Below, one piece after another: positions 24,001 through 33,444 of a stretch of DNA of 64,000 nt. Each line of letters begins with the position of its first letter. The first letter of the stretch is position 1. Both the position numbers and the translations under genes were made by a program. Origin of the DNA: Streptomyces yangpuensis (GTDB lineage Bacteria; Actinomycetota; Actinomycetes; Streptomycetales; Streptomycetaceae); assembly GCF_001005295.1 (NCBI RefSeq), contig NZ_LBMK01000009.1, forward strand, positions 220,608 through 284,607, read 5' to 3'. A model generated the notes under the pieces. It worked only from the letters and a program-made list of their open reading frames with translations. It was not told the DNA's origin and searched no databases.

Positions 24001-24934
24001 CCGGTCGGGGAGGTGTGGCGTCGGGTTCGTCCTCGTCGGAGGCCCGGTACTCGTACGCGTCCTCCCACCAGACCTTGTCGTCCAGCCACTCGTCGTCGCT
24101 CTCGTCGCTCTCGTCGCTCTCGTAGCTCTCGCCACCCTCGTGGTCCGCTTCCTCGTGGACGACCGTGCCGGCGCCGCGCCACCTGTCCGGCTCGCCGAGG
24201 CTCAGCAGCACGAGCGTGCGCCGCTCCTCGTCCAGCGCCGCGAAGGCCGGGTGCGGCTCGGCGCGGACCAGGTCGCCCAGCGGGTCGCCGGGCTCCGTAC
24301 GCTCCCGGACCGCCCGGCCGGCCTTCTCGGCGAGCAGCAGCGCCGCCAGACCGAGGGCGGCCACCGCGGTCCAGGCCCATTCCCGCAGGCCCTGCGGGCG
24401 ACCGGTCACCAGCAGCGCGCCCGCCAGCAGCCAGAACAGCATCACCAGGGCGATGCCCGCACAACCGCAGCAGGCCGTCAGCAGGTTCCGCTCATCTCCG
24501 GGCATCCGCGGGATGACGGGCAGCAGGGCGTCCCGTTCGCGCCGGTACGCGCGCAGGCGCTCCGGGTAGTCCTCGTCCCACCAGTGGATCCAGCCGATCG
24601 AAACGGGCTCGGGATCGTGCCGGCGGACGGCCTCCAGCAGGGCGGCGGGCAGCGGATGGCCGGGCGTACGGGCGGGGTCGCGGCCCTGCTCGGTCAGGAA
24701 CGCCGCCCCTTCCCCGTCGATCCGGAGGTATCCGCCGAGGACGAGTTCCGCGGCGGCCGCCTCGGTGGCCTCACCGCGCAGCACGGCCGCGTGGTACGGC
24801 TCCGGCTCGACGGCGGCGACGAGCCGGAGCGTCCGGCTGCGGACCCGCGCACGGCGCCACCACAGCAGGGCGATGGGCGCGTGGACGGCGGCGGTCACGG
24901 CGGACACCATGACGGCGAGGGCGAATTGGCGCAC
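23987..24934 (-). CDS. TIGR04222-type membrane protein with acidic repetitive tail
   Basis: 315 residues. Helix 1 at the N-terminus (LAVMVSAVTAAVHAPIALLW), then the conserved domain EPYHAAVLRGEATEAAAAEL with GGYLRIDGEGAAFLTEQG, then two adjacent helices (about 165-205). This is the layout of actinobacterial TIGR04222 proteins. The tail is acidic and repetitive (ESYESDESDESDDEWLDD), encoded by four 9-bp units at 24093-24128. Role unknown. It ends inside the last codons of the L,D-transpeptidase gene, on the opposite strand. Confidence 0.75.
   Translation of the reverse strand: MRQFALAVMVSAVTAAVHAPIALLWWRRARVRSRTLRLVAAVEPEPYHAAVLRGEATEAAAAELVLGGYLRIDGEGAAFLTEQGRDPARTPGHPLPAALLEAVRRHDPEPVSIGWIHWWDEDYPERLRAYRRERDALLPVIPRMPGDERNLLTACCGCAGIALVMLFWLLAGALLVTGRPQGLREWAWTAVAALGLAALLLAEKAGRAVRERTEPGDPLGDLVRAEPHPAFAALDEERRTLVLLSLGEPDRWRGAGTVVHEEADHEGGESYESDESDESDDEWLDDKVWWEDAYEYRASDEDEPDATPPRPASSG
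24093..24128. repeat. 9-bp tandem repeat in the TIGR04222-protein tail
   Basis: Four units of tcgtcgctc (last one tcgtagctc), in frame, encoding ESD repeats on the minus strand. Copy number can change without shifting the frame. Confidence 0.8.
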
Positions 24935-25037
24935 GTCGCGAGGCTATGCGGGCGGGCTCCGGTCCGGCACCGGGATTTCCCGCGCACCGGACCGGACCGC
25001 ACCGGACCGGTGCTGACCGCCCCGGACCTGCCCCCGC

Positions 25038-25574
25038 TCAGCCCTCCTTCTGCGCCAGCCGCAGGAGGTGGTCGGCGAGGGCCTGGCCGCCCACCGGGTC
25101 CCGGCTGATCAGCATCAGGGTGTCGTCGCCGGCGATCGTGCCGAGGATCTCGCGCAGCTCGGCCTGGTCGATGGCCGAGGCGAGGAACTGCGCGGCGCCC
25201 GGCGGGGTGCGCAGGACCACGAGGTTCGCTGAGGCCTCCGCCGAGATGAGCAGTTCACCGGAGAGGCGCCGCATGCGCTCCTCCTTCGCGGACTCGCCGA
25301 GCGGGGCCTGCGGGGTGCGGAAACCGCCCTCGCTGGGCACCGCGTAGATCAGCTCGCCGCCGGTGTTGCGGATCTTCACCGCGCCCAGCTCGTCGAGGTC
25401 GCGGGAGAGCGTCGCCTGGGTGACGCTCAGCCCGTCGTCCGCGAGCAGCTTCGCCAGCTGGCTCTGCGAGCGGACCGGCTGCCTGTTGAGGATGTCCACG
25501 ATCCGGCGGTGACGCGCCGTGCGGGTCTGCGGGACGGCCTGCCCGCCGTGCTCGTTGTCCTGCGCCTGGCTCAT
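25038..25574 (-). CDS. argR: Arginine repressor ArgR
   Basis: 178 residues from the ATG at 25574, eight bases after the argD stop. N-terminal winged helix: ARHRRIVDILNRQPVRSQSQ, LAKLLADDGLSVTQATLSRD (SR motif of ArgR). C-terminal hexamerisation and arginine-binding domain ends in GTIAGDDTLMLISRDPVGGQ. With arginine it represses arg genes at ARG boxes; here the argC and argH promoters are the obvious targets. As the last gene of its own operon it sets up negative feedback. Confidence 0.95.
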   Translation of the reverse strand: MSQAQDNEHGGQAVPQTRTARHRRIVDILNRQPVRSQSQLAKLLADDGLSVTQATLSRDLDELGAVKIRNTGGELIYAVPSEGGFRTPQAPLGESAKEERMRRLSGELLISAEASANLVVLRTPPGAAQFLASAIDQAELREILGTIAGDDTLMLISRDPVGGQALADHLLRLAQKEG

Positions 25575-25581
25575 CGTCGTC

Positions 25582-26787
25582 TCATTCTCCGGATCCGTCC
25601 CCACCTGCTGCGTCGAGAATGCCGGGCAGGGCCCGGACGAACGCGTCCGCCTCGGCCTCGGTGAGTACGTACGGGGGCATGAGCCGTACGACGTCCGGGG
25701 CGGGCGCGTTGACCAGGAAGCCGGCGTCCTGGGCCGCCTGCTGCACCTGGGGTGCGAGCGGCTGGGTCAGCACGATACCCAGGAGCAGTCCGGCGCCCCG
25801 GACGTGGGATACCAGTGGATGTCCGGAGGACTCGATTCCGGAGCGCAGCCGCTCGCCCCGTGCCTTGACCCGGTCGAGGAGGTCGTCGGCGGCGATAGTG
25901 TCGATGACGGCGAGGCCGGCGGCGCAGGCGATCGGGTTCCCGCCGAAGGTGGTGCCGTGCTGGCCGGGCTTCAGGAGGTCGGCGGTGGGCCCGAAGGCGA
26001 CCACGGCGCCGATCGGCAGGCCGCCGCCCAGTCCCTTCGCCAGGGTGACGATGTCGGGCTCGACACCTTCGTGCGCCTGGTGCTCGAACCACTGGCCGCA
26101 GCGGCCGATGCCGGTCTGGACCTCGTCGAGGACCAGCAGCGTGCCGGTGGCCCGGGTGATCTCGCGGGCGGCCGTCAGGTACCCGGCGGGGGGCACGACG
26201 ACGCCGTTCTCGCCCTGGATCGGCTCGATGACGACGAGCGCGGTCTCCTCGGTGACGGCGGCCCGCAGGGCCTCGACGTCACCGTACGGGACGTGGGTGA
26301 CGTCGCCCGGCAGGGGCAGGAAGGGCTCCTGCTTCTTCGGCTGGCCGGTGAGCGCGAGGGCGCCCATGGTCCGGCCGTGGAAGCCGCCGTCGGTGGCGAC
26401 CATGTGGGTCCGCCCGGTCAGCCGGCCGATCTTGAAGGCGGCCTCGACGGACTCGGCGCCGGAGTTGCAGAAGAAGACCTTGCCGGGGCGGCCGAAGAGC
26501 TGGAGCAGCCGCTCGCCGAGCGCGACGACCGGCTCGGAGGCGAAGAGGTTGGAGACGTGGCCGAGCGTGGAGACCTGCTCGGTCACGGCCGTGACGATCG
26601 CCGGGTGGGCGTGGCCGAGGGCGTTGACGGCGATGCCGCCGACGAAGTCGGTGTACTGCTGGCCGTCGGCGTCCCACACCTGGGCGCCGCGGCCGCGTAC
26701 GAGGGCGACGGCGGGCGTGCCGTAGTTGTCGGTCAGCGCGCCCCGCCAGCGTGCGCCGTACTCCTGGTTGCCGGTGCCCTGCGTCAT
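25582..26787 (-). CDS. argD: Acetylornithine aminotransferase
   Basis: 401 residues, class III PLP aminotransferase: FVGGIAVNALGHAHPAIV, FCNSGAESVEAAFKIGR, FHGRTMGALALTGQPKK, VLDEVQTGIGRCGQWF, and the PLP lysine in DIVTLAKGLGGGLPIGAVV. It converts N-acetylglutamate 5-semialdehyde to N-acetylornithine with glutamate. Its ATG overlaps the argB stop (ATGA at 26784-26787). Confidence 0.96.
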   Translation of the reverse strand: MTQGTGNQEYGARWRGALTDNYGTPAVALVRGRGAQVWDADGQQYTDFVGGIAVNALGHAHPAIVTAVTEQVSTLGHVSNLFASEPVVALGERLLQLFGRPGKVFFCNSGAESVEAAFKIGRLTGRTHMVATDGGFHGRTMGALALTGQPKKQEPFLPLPGDVTHVPYGDVEALRAAVTEETALVVIEPIQGENGVVVPPAGYLTAAREITRATGTLLVLDEVQTGIGRCGQWFEHQAHEGVEPDIVTLAKGLGGGLPIGAVVAFGPTADLLKPGQHGTTFGGNPIACAAGLAVIDTIAADDLLDRVKARGERLRSGIESSGHPLVSHVRGAGLLLGIVLTQPLAPQVQQAAQDAGFLVNAPAPDVVRLMPPYVLTEAEADAFVRALPGILDAAGGDGSGE

Positions 26788-27716
26788 GCTGCTCCCCCTG
26801 GCTGCTGGTCGGGCACGACCATCGTGCCGATGCCGGAGTCCGTGAAGATCTCCAGCAGGATCGAGTGCGGGATCCGCCCGTCGAGGACGCGGGCGGTGCC
26901 GACGCCTCCGCGCACGGCGTGCAGGCAGCCCTCCATCTTGGGGACCATGCCGCTGGACAGCTCGGGCAGCAGCGTCTCCAGCTCGCCGACGGTGAGCCGG
27001 CTGATGACCTCGTCGCTGTTCGGCCAGTCGGCGTAGAGGCCCTCGACGTCGGTGAGGACCATCAGCGTCTCGGCGCCGAGGGAGGCCGCGAGGGCCGCGG
27101 CCGCGGTGTCGGCGTTGACGTTGTAGACGTGGTGGTCGTCGGCGCTGCGGGCGATGGAGGAAATGACCGGGATCCGGCCGTCGGCCAGCAGTGCCTCGAT
27201 GGCGCCGGTGTCGACGTCGGTGATCTCGCCGACCCGGCCGATGTCGATGATCTCGCCGTCGATCTCCGGGCTGTGCTTGGTCGCGGTGATGGTGCGGGCG
27301 TCCTCGCCGGTCATGCCGACGGCGAGCGGCCCGTGCTGGTTGAGCAGCCCGACCAGTTCCCGCTGGACCTGGCCCGCCAGGACCATCCGTACGACGTCCA
27401 TGGCCTCCGGGGTCGTCACGCGCAGGCCGGCCTTGAACTCGCTGACCAGGCCCTGTTTGTCGAGCTGGGCGTTGATCTGCGGGCCGCCGCCGTGCACGAC
27501 GACCGGCTTGAGCCCGGCCTGGTGCAGGAAGACCACGTCCTGGGCGAAGGCGGCCTTGAGGTCCTCGTCGATCATGGCGTTGCCGCCGAACTTGATGACA
27601 ACGACCTTGCCGTTGTGGCGCCGGAGCCAGGGCAGGGCCTCGATGAGGATCTGCGCCTTGGGCAGGGCGGTGTGCTTGCGGGCGGTGCCGGGCCGGCCGG
27701 CCTTCTCGTCGCTCAT
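26784..27716 (-). CDS. argB: Acetylglutamate kinase
   Basis: 310 residues from the ATG at 27716, which overlaps the argJ stop (ATGA). Amino-acid kinase fold: VVVIKFGGNAMIDEDLKAAF, VVVHGGGPQINAQLDKQGL, YNVNADTAAAALAASLGAET, LTDVEGLYADWPNSDE. It phosphorylates N-acetylglutamate, usually the arginine-inhibited control step. The N-terminal extension (MSDEKAGRPGTARKHTALPK) with its mobile helix is typical of arginine-sensitive enzymes. The upstream frame continues to 28898 but that part is antisense-like shadow over argJ. Confidence 0.96.
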   Translation of the reverse strand: MSDEKAGRPGTARKHTALPKAQILIEALPWLRRHNGKVVVIKFGGNAMIDEDLKAAFAQDVVFLHQAGLKPVVVHGGGPQINAQLDKQGLVSEFKAGLRVTTPEAMDVVRMVLAGQVQRELVGLLNQHGPLAVGMTGEDARTITATKHSPEIDGEIIDIGRVGEITDVDTGAIEALLADGRIPVISSIARSADDHHVYNVNADTAAAALAASLGAETLMVLTDVEGLYADWPNSDEVISRLTVGELETLLPELSSGMVPKMEGCLHAVRGGVGTARVLDGRIPHSILLEIFTDSGIGTMVVPDQQPGGAA

Positions 27717-28885
27717 GAGGAGTAGGCGCTGTTCTCGTGGACGTACTCGGCGGTCAGGTCGTTGGCCCAGATGACGGCGGATTCGCCGCCGTTGGACAGG
27801 TCCGCGGTGATGCGGACCTCGCGGTCCTTCATGGAGACCAGGTCGCGGTCCTCGCCGACCGAGCCGTTCTTGCAGACCCACACGCCGTTGATGGCGACGT
27901 TCAGCCGGTCCGGGTCGAAGGCGGCCTTGGTGGTGCCGATCGCGGACAGGACCCGGCCCCAGTTGGGGTCCTCGCCGTGGATGGCGCACTTGAGCAGGTT
28001 GTTGCGGGCGATGGAACGGCCGACCTCGACCGCGTCGTCCTCGGTGGCCGCGCCGATGACCTCGATGCGGATGTCCTTGCTGGCGCCCTCGGCGTCGCCG
28101 ATCAGCTGGCGGGCCAGGTCGTCGCAGACCTTGCGGACCGCGTCGGCGAAGTCCGCGTACGCGGGGACCTCGCCGGAGGCCCCGGAGGCGAGCAGCAGCA
28201 CCGTGTCGTTGGTGGACATGCAGCCGTCGGAGTCGACCCGGTCGAAGGTGGTGCGGGTGGCGGAGCGCAGCGCCCGGTCGAGGACGGCGGCGTCCACGTC
28301 GGCGTCGGTGGTGAGGACGACGAGCATGGTGGCCAGGCCCGGGGCGAGCATGCCGGCGCCCTTGGCCATACCGCCGACCGTCCATCCGTCCTGGGAGACG
28401 GTGGCCGTCTTGTGCACGGTGTCGGTGGTCTTGATGGCGATGGCGGCGGCCTCGCCGCCGTTCTCCGACAGGGCCGCCGCGGCGGTCTCGATGCCGGGGA
28501 GCAGCTTGTCCATGGGGAGCAGGACGCCGATCAGGCCGGTGGAGGCGACGGCGATCTCGCCGGCGTTGTGTTCTTCGCCGGGGCCGTTCTCGTTGAGCGT
28601 GGCCGCGGCCTTCTCGGCGGTGGCGTGGGTGTCCTGGAAGCCCTTGGGCCCGGTGCAGGCGTTGGCGCCGCCGGAGTTGAGGACGACGGCGCTGACGGTG
28701 CCGCCGCGCAGGACCTGCTCGGACCAGTGGACGGGCGCGGCCTTGACGCGGTTGGAGGTGAAGACGCCCGCGGCGGCGAGGCGCGGCCCGTTGTTGACCA
28801 CGAGGGCCAGGTCCGGATTGCCGTTGGCCTTGATTCCGGCGGCGATGCCCGCCGCCGTGAATCCCTGTGCAGCCGTAACCGTCAC
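27713..28885 (-). CDS. argJ: Bifunctional ornithine acetyltransferase / N-acetylglutamate synthase
   Basis: 390 residues from a GTG that overlaps the argC stop (GTGA at 28882-28885). The self-cleavage site is in GAGMLAPGLATMLVVLTTDA, where the Ala-Thr bond splits to give alpha and beta chains and Thr becomes the nucleophile. Other conserved parts: VFTSNRVKAAPVHWSE, ASTGLIGVLLPMDKL, IHGEDPNWGRVLSAIG. It recycles the acetyl group from N-acetylornithine to glutamate. Whether it also accepts acetyl-CoA cannot be read from the sequence. Confidence 0.96.
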   Translation of the reverse strand: MTVTAAQGFTAAGIAAGIKANGNPDLALVVNNGPRLAAAGVFTSNRVKAAPVHWSEQVLRGGTVSAVVLNSGGANACTGPKGFQDTHATAEKAAATLNENGPGEEHNAGEIAVASTGLIGVLLPMDKLLPGIETAAAALSENGGEAAAIAIKTTDTVHKTATVSQDGWTVGGMAKGAGMLAPGLATMLVVLTTDADVDAAVLDRALRSATRTTFDRVDSDGCMSTNDTVLLLASGASGEVPAYADFADAVRKVCDDLARQLIGDAEGASKDIRIEVIGAATEDDAVEVGRSIARNNLLKCAIHGEDPNWGRVLSAIGTTKAAFDPDRLNVAINGVWVCKNGSVGEDRDLVSMKDREVRITADLSNGGESAVIWANDLTAEYVHENSAYSS

Positions 28886-29910
28886 GGCGCGACTCCAATC
28901 GTGGAAAGCCCGAGCTGCTCGGGCAGCCCGAGGGCGATGTTCATGCTCTGCACCGCACCGCCGGCGGTGCCCTTGGTGAGGTTGTCGAGGGCGCTGACGG
29001 CGATGATCCGCCGGGCGGACTCGTCGTAGGCGACCTGGACGTGGACGGCGTTGGAGCCGTGGACGGACTTGGTGGACGGCATCCGGCCCTCGGGCAGGAG
29101 GCGGACGAAGGGCTCGTCGGCGTACGCCTTCTCGTAGGCGGCGCGCAGCGATTCCGCGGTGGTGCCGGGCCGGGCCTTGGCCGAGCAGGTGGCGAGGATG
29201 CCGCGGGCCATGGGCACGAGCGTCGGCGTGAAGGAGACGCAGACGCGCTCGCCCGCGAGCGGGCTGAGGTTCTGGACCATCTCGGGCGTGTGCCGGTGGC
29301 CGCCGCCCACCCCGTACGGGGTCACGTTGCCCATGACCTCGGCGCCGAGCAGGTGCGGCTTGAGCGCCTTGCCCGCGCCGGAGGTGCCGGTGGCAGCGAC
29401 GATCACGGCCTCGGGTTCGGCGAGCTGCGCCTGGTAGGCCGGGTAGAGCGCGAGGGAGACAGCGGTGGGGAAGCAGCCGGGGACCGCGATCCGCTGGGCG
29501 CCCTCCAGTCCGGCGCGGCCGCCGGGCAGTTCGGGGAGGCCGTAGGGCCAGGTCCCGGCGTGCGGGGCGCCGTAGAACCGGTCCCAGTCCGCGGCGTCCT
29601 TCAGGCGGTGGTCAGCGCCCATGTCGACGACGAGGACGTCGTCGCCGAGCTGGGCGGCGACGGCGGCGGACTGGCCGTGCGGGAGGGCGAGGAAGACGAC
29701 GTCGTGGCCGGCGAGGGCCTCCTGGGTGGTCGCCTCCAGGGTGCGTCCGGCGAGCGGCACGAGGTGCGGCTGCAGGGAGCCCAGGAGCTGTCCGGCGTTG
29801 GAGTTGGCGGTCAGCGCGCCGATCTCCACCTCGGGGTGCGAGAGCAGCAGGCGCAGGACTTCTCCGCCCGCGTACCCGCTCGCTCCGGCCACCGCTGCAC
29901 GTACCACCAT
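28882..29910 (-). CDS. argC: N-acetyl-gamma-glutamyl-phosphate reductase
   Basis: 342 residues. NADP-binding AAVAGASGYAGGEVLRLLL and catalytic Cys in IAVPGCFPTAVSLALYPAY; GNVTPYGVGGGHRHTPE holds the conserved active-site His. It reduces N-acetylglutamyl phosphate to the semialdehyde. ATG at 29910 with GAGGAGGG upstream. First gene of argC-argJ-argB-argD-argR; all junctions overlap or are within 8 bases, so the five are one operon driven by the promoter at 29935-29963. Confidence 0.96.
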   Translation of the reverse strand: MVVRAAVAGASGYAGGEVLRLLLSHPEVEIGALTANSNAGQLLGSLQPHLVPLAGRTLEATTQEALAGHDVVFLALPHGQSAAVAAQLGDDVLVVDMGADHRLKDAADWDRFYGAPHAGTWPYGLPELPGGRAGLEGAQRIAVPGCFPTAVSLALYPAYQAQLAEPEAVIVAATGTSGAGKALKPHLLGAEVMGNVTPYGVGGGHRHTPEMVQNLSPLAGERVCVSFTPTLVPMARGILATCSAKARPGTTAESLRAAYEKAYADEPFVRLLPEGRMPSTKSVHGSNAVHVQVAYDESARRIIAVSALDNLTKGTAGGAVQSMNIALGLPEQLGLSTIGVAP

Positions 29911-29934
29911 CGGACCCTCCTCATCGATGGCATG

Positions 29935-29963
29935 ACTATACGTACGTCCGCACGTTTATGCAA
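29935..29963 (-). promoter_or_regulatory. argC: argC operon promoter with ArgR-box-like sequence
   Basis: TTGCAT (complement of 29958-29963), exactly 17 bases, TATAGT (complement of 29935-29940). TGCATAAA over the -35 and ACGTATAGTCATGC over the -10 resemble ARG-box halves and match the argH promoter. The predicted leader is only ~20 bases. Confidence 0.75.
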
Positions 29964-30188
29964 TGTCTTCGATCTCGGCAGGAGGGTCACGCACGGAACG
30001 GGGCGCGGCACACGCCCACGGAAGATGTCTAGCAGGAAAGGTCCCGGACCGGCGGCGCATCAGCCGGTGGCGCCGGGAGCCGGCCTTGGAGTTGGACCGC
30101 ACCGGACCGCCCGGTGCCGCACCGGGCGCCGGGCCGTTCGCGAGGGGCCGTTCGGGGCCGTTCCCGAGGGGCGTTCGCAGGGGGCTGG

Positions 30189-30764
30189 TCAGGCCGGGGC
30201 CTGCAGGCAGAGGTGCCACTGGCCGGGGCAGCCCGTGAGGGTCATCGTCGACAGCGGCCGGACGTCCACGTTCCAGTAGGTCAGCGGGGGCGCCTGCAGG
30301 GCGTAGACCAGGGCGGCGCGGACCACCGAGGGCTCCGCCACCGCCACGATCGCGCCGCCGTCCTCGGCCGGCCGGGTGTCGAGCCAGCCGCCGATCCGCG
30401 CGATGAAGGCGAGCAGCGACTCCCCGCCGTGCGGGGCGGCCAGCGGGTCGCTGAGCCACTGGTCGACCGCGTCGGGCTCCTGCGCGGCCACCTCGCCGAG
30501 GGTCAGCCCCCGCCAGCGGCCCATGTCGCACTCGCGCAGCGCCGGCTGGGCCAGGGGCGCGTACCCGAGGGCCTCGCCGGTGGCCCGGCTGCGCGGCGTG
30601 GGCGAGCAGTAGCGCAACTCGGCCGCCGCCAGGGGGACCAGGCCCTGCGCGGCGGACTCCACCGACCGCCAGCCGGCTCCGTCCAGCGGGCGGTCGTCGT
30701 CGAAGCGCTCGGCGAGCAGCGAGGAACTGCGGGCTGCGGCGACGAGCGAGACCCGAACATGCAT
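30189..30764 (-). CDS. Histidine phosphatase-fold protein lacking catalytic histidines
   Basis: 191 residues from the ATG at 30764; no ribosome site, and the start is 33 bases past the stop of the upstream MocR gene. The fold is that of the phosphoglycerate-mutase branch: LRYCSPTPRSRATGEALG, LRECDMGRWRGLTLGEVAAQ, HGGESLLAFIARIGGWLD. The first motif, normally LVRHGET, reads VSLVAAARSSSLLAERFD, and the second catalytic His segment, normally a THGGVIR-like block, reads VAVAEPSVVRAALVYAL. Both catalytic His residues are absent, so it is probably an inactive, binding-only homologue. The frame is intact, which argues against a pseudogene. Confidence 0.78.
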   Translation of the reverse strand: MHVRVSLVAAARSSSLLAERFDDDRPLDGAGWRSVESAAQGLVPLAAAELRYCSPTPRSRATGEALGYAPLAQPALRECDMGRWRGLTLGEVAAQEPDAVDQWLSDPLAAPHGGESLLAFIARIGGWLDTRPAEDGGAIVAVAEPSVVRAALVYALQAPPLTYWNVDVRPLSTMTLTGCPGQWHLCLQAPA

Positions 30765-30796
30765 CTGGTGATGGTGGGCCGCGCGGTGGCGGTGGG

Positions 30797-32252
30797 TCAA
30801 GCATCGGAGGTGAGGCCGCCGCCCGGCTCCCCGCCCAGGCCCGCCCTCAGCCGCTGGACGGCCTCGACCAGTTCGCCCGGGCCGGAGACCCCGGCGAAGC
30901 TCAGCCGGACGTACGGAGCGGGCGGTTCGGCGCAGAAGTAGGGGCGTCCGGGGGCCACCGCGACACCGGCGCGCAGGGCCGCGGCCGCGAAGGACGCGTC
31001 GTCGCCGCCCCCGGTCATCCTGGCCCACAGCTGGTAGCCGCCGGTGGGCGGATGGGGCACCGTCAAGCCGGGCAGCTCCCGGCGCAGCGCGCCGGCGAGC
31101 ACCTCGCGGCGGTGGCGCAGTTCGGCGGCCACCGTGCGCAGGTGGCGCGGCCAGGCGGGCGCGCCGACCAGTTCCAGGGCCGCCTCCTGGAGCGGGCGGG
31201 GCACGAAGAAGCTGTCCACGACCTGGACGGCGCGCAGCCGCTCCACCACGGGGCCGCGGCCGGCCAGTGCGCCGACCCGCAGGCTGGGCGAGGTGGCCTT
31301 GGTCAGGGACCTGACGTGCACGACGACGCCGTCGTGGTCCTCGGCGGCCAGGGTCGCGGGCAGCGGCCCGGAGTCGTCGTGGGCCAGCGCGCGGGCGTAG
31401 TCGTCCTCGACCACGAAGGCCCCGGCGGCCCGGGCGATCCGCAGCACCTCCGGGCGCCGCCCGGGGGCCAGGACGGCGCCGGTGGGGTTCTGGAAGAGCG
31501 GCTGGCAGACGAACACCCGCGCCCCGGTCGCCTCGAAGGCGGCGGCCAGCAGTTCCGGCCGGACCCCGTCGGCGTCCACCGGCACGGGCACCGGCCGGCA
31601 CCCGGAGGCGCGGGCGATGGCCAGCAGCCCGGGGTAGGTCGGGGACTCCACGAGGACCGGCGCCCCGGGCGGGGCCAGCGCCCGCAGGGCGGTGGCCAGC
31701 GCGCTCTGCCCGCCCGCGGTCACCAGGACGTCGGCGGCCGCGACCGCGCCGCCGATCTCGCGGGCGAACCAGTCGCGTAGCTCCGGCAGCCCCTCCATGG
31801 GCGGCCGGTCCCAGGCCCCGGGGCGTCGCCCGGCCCGGGCGAGCGCGGCGGCCATGGCCCGCTCGGGCTGGATGGAGGAGTGCAGGTATCCGCTGTTGAG
31901 GGCGATCACCGACGGCGGCGGCGCGGCCAGGCAGGCCAGCACCCCGGAGGCGTCCACCGAGCGCGGGACGATGTCACCGGCCCCCTCGGCGCTGAGGGCG
32001 ACCTCCTGCCAGGAGGTGTCCCCGGCCGCCGGCAGCGGCGTACGGGGCGCGGCGCGGAAGACACCGGCTCCGGGCCTGGTGACGACGAGCCCGTCGGCGG
32101 CGAGCTGGGCGAGGGCCCGGGAGACGGTGACAGGGCTGACCCGGTAGCGCTCGACCAGGGCGCGGCTCGACGGCAGCTTTCCACCTATCGAGTAGCGGTT
32201 CAGTTCGGACCGCAGTGAATCCGCCAGTTCCGCGACACTGCTACGCTCATAC

Positions 32253-32254
<2 letters not shown>
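30797..32254 (-). CDS. MocR-type (GntR plus aminotransferase) regulator
   Basis: 485 residues from the ATG at 32254 (MYERSSVAELADSLRSELN). Winged helix: LPSSRALVERYRVSPVTVSR then ALAQLAADGLVVTRPGAGVF. The rest is a fold-type I aminotransferase: GLPELRDWFAREIGG, VLVTAGGQSALATALRAL, FVVEDDYARALAH, and the PLP lysine in SLTKATSPSLRVG. MocR proteins use PLP as sensor and usually control a divergent gene; here that is the EamA transporter, whose ATG overlaps this ATG. The start codons share bases 32253-32254. -10-like TATTCT lies eight bases upstream, so the message has almost no leader. Confidence 0.9.
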
Positions 32255-33182
<928 letters not shown>

Positions 33183-33215
33183 CACCGGATCGGAGCGCCA
33201 CCGAGGAGGTCAGAC

Positions 33216-33413
33216 ATGCGAGCTACCGAGGGCGACCAGCTGGTGCAGCACGGCAGGATCGTCGGACAACCCGACAAAGTAGGCGAGATCACCCAGGTGC
33301 TCGGCGAGAACGGGACGCCCCCGTACCGGGTCCGCTTCCAGGACGGACACGAAGCGCTGATGGCTCCCGGACCCGACTGCGTGGTCCGCCACCCCGCAGA
33401 GCCCACCCACTGA
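33216..33413 (+). CDS. DUF1918 protein
   Basis: 65 residues, one SH3-like DUF1918 domain: GDQLVQHGRIVGQPDKVGEI, YRVRFQDGHEALMAPGPDC. GAGGAGG seven bases upstream of the ATG. Small beta-barrel proteins of this kind are widespread in actinobacteria with no established role. Its end is 31 bases from the convergent secreted hydrolase. Confidence 0.88.
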   Translation: MRATEGDQLVQHGRIVGQPDKVGEITQVLGENGTPPYRVRFQDGHEALMAPGPDCVVRHPAEPTH

Positions 33414-33444
33414 CGAGTCCTGGCGGGCACCGACAGGCACTGAG

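Noticed and set aside
26784..28898. 704-codon fusion of argB with an upstream domain
   Set aside because: The upstream part is out of frame with argJ and Arg/His-rich; the ATGA junction at 27713-27716 shows argB starts there.
30189..31601. 470-codon version of the histidine phosphatase
   Set aside because: The extension overlaps the MocR aminotransferase in another frame and is low complexity; the ATG at 30764 fits the fold start.
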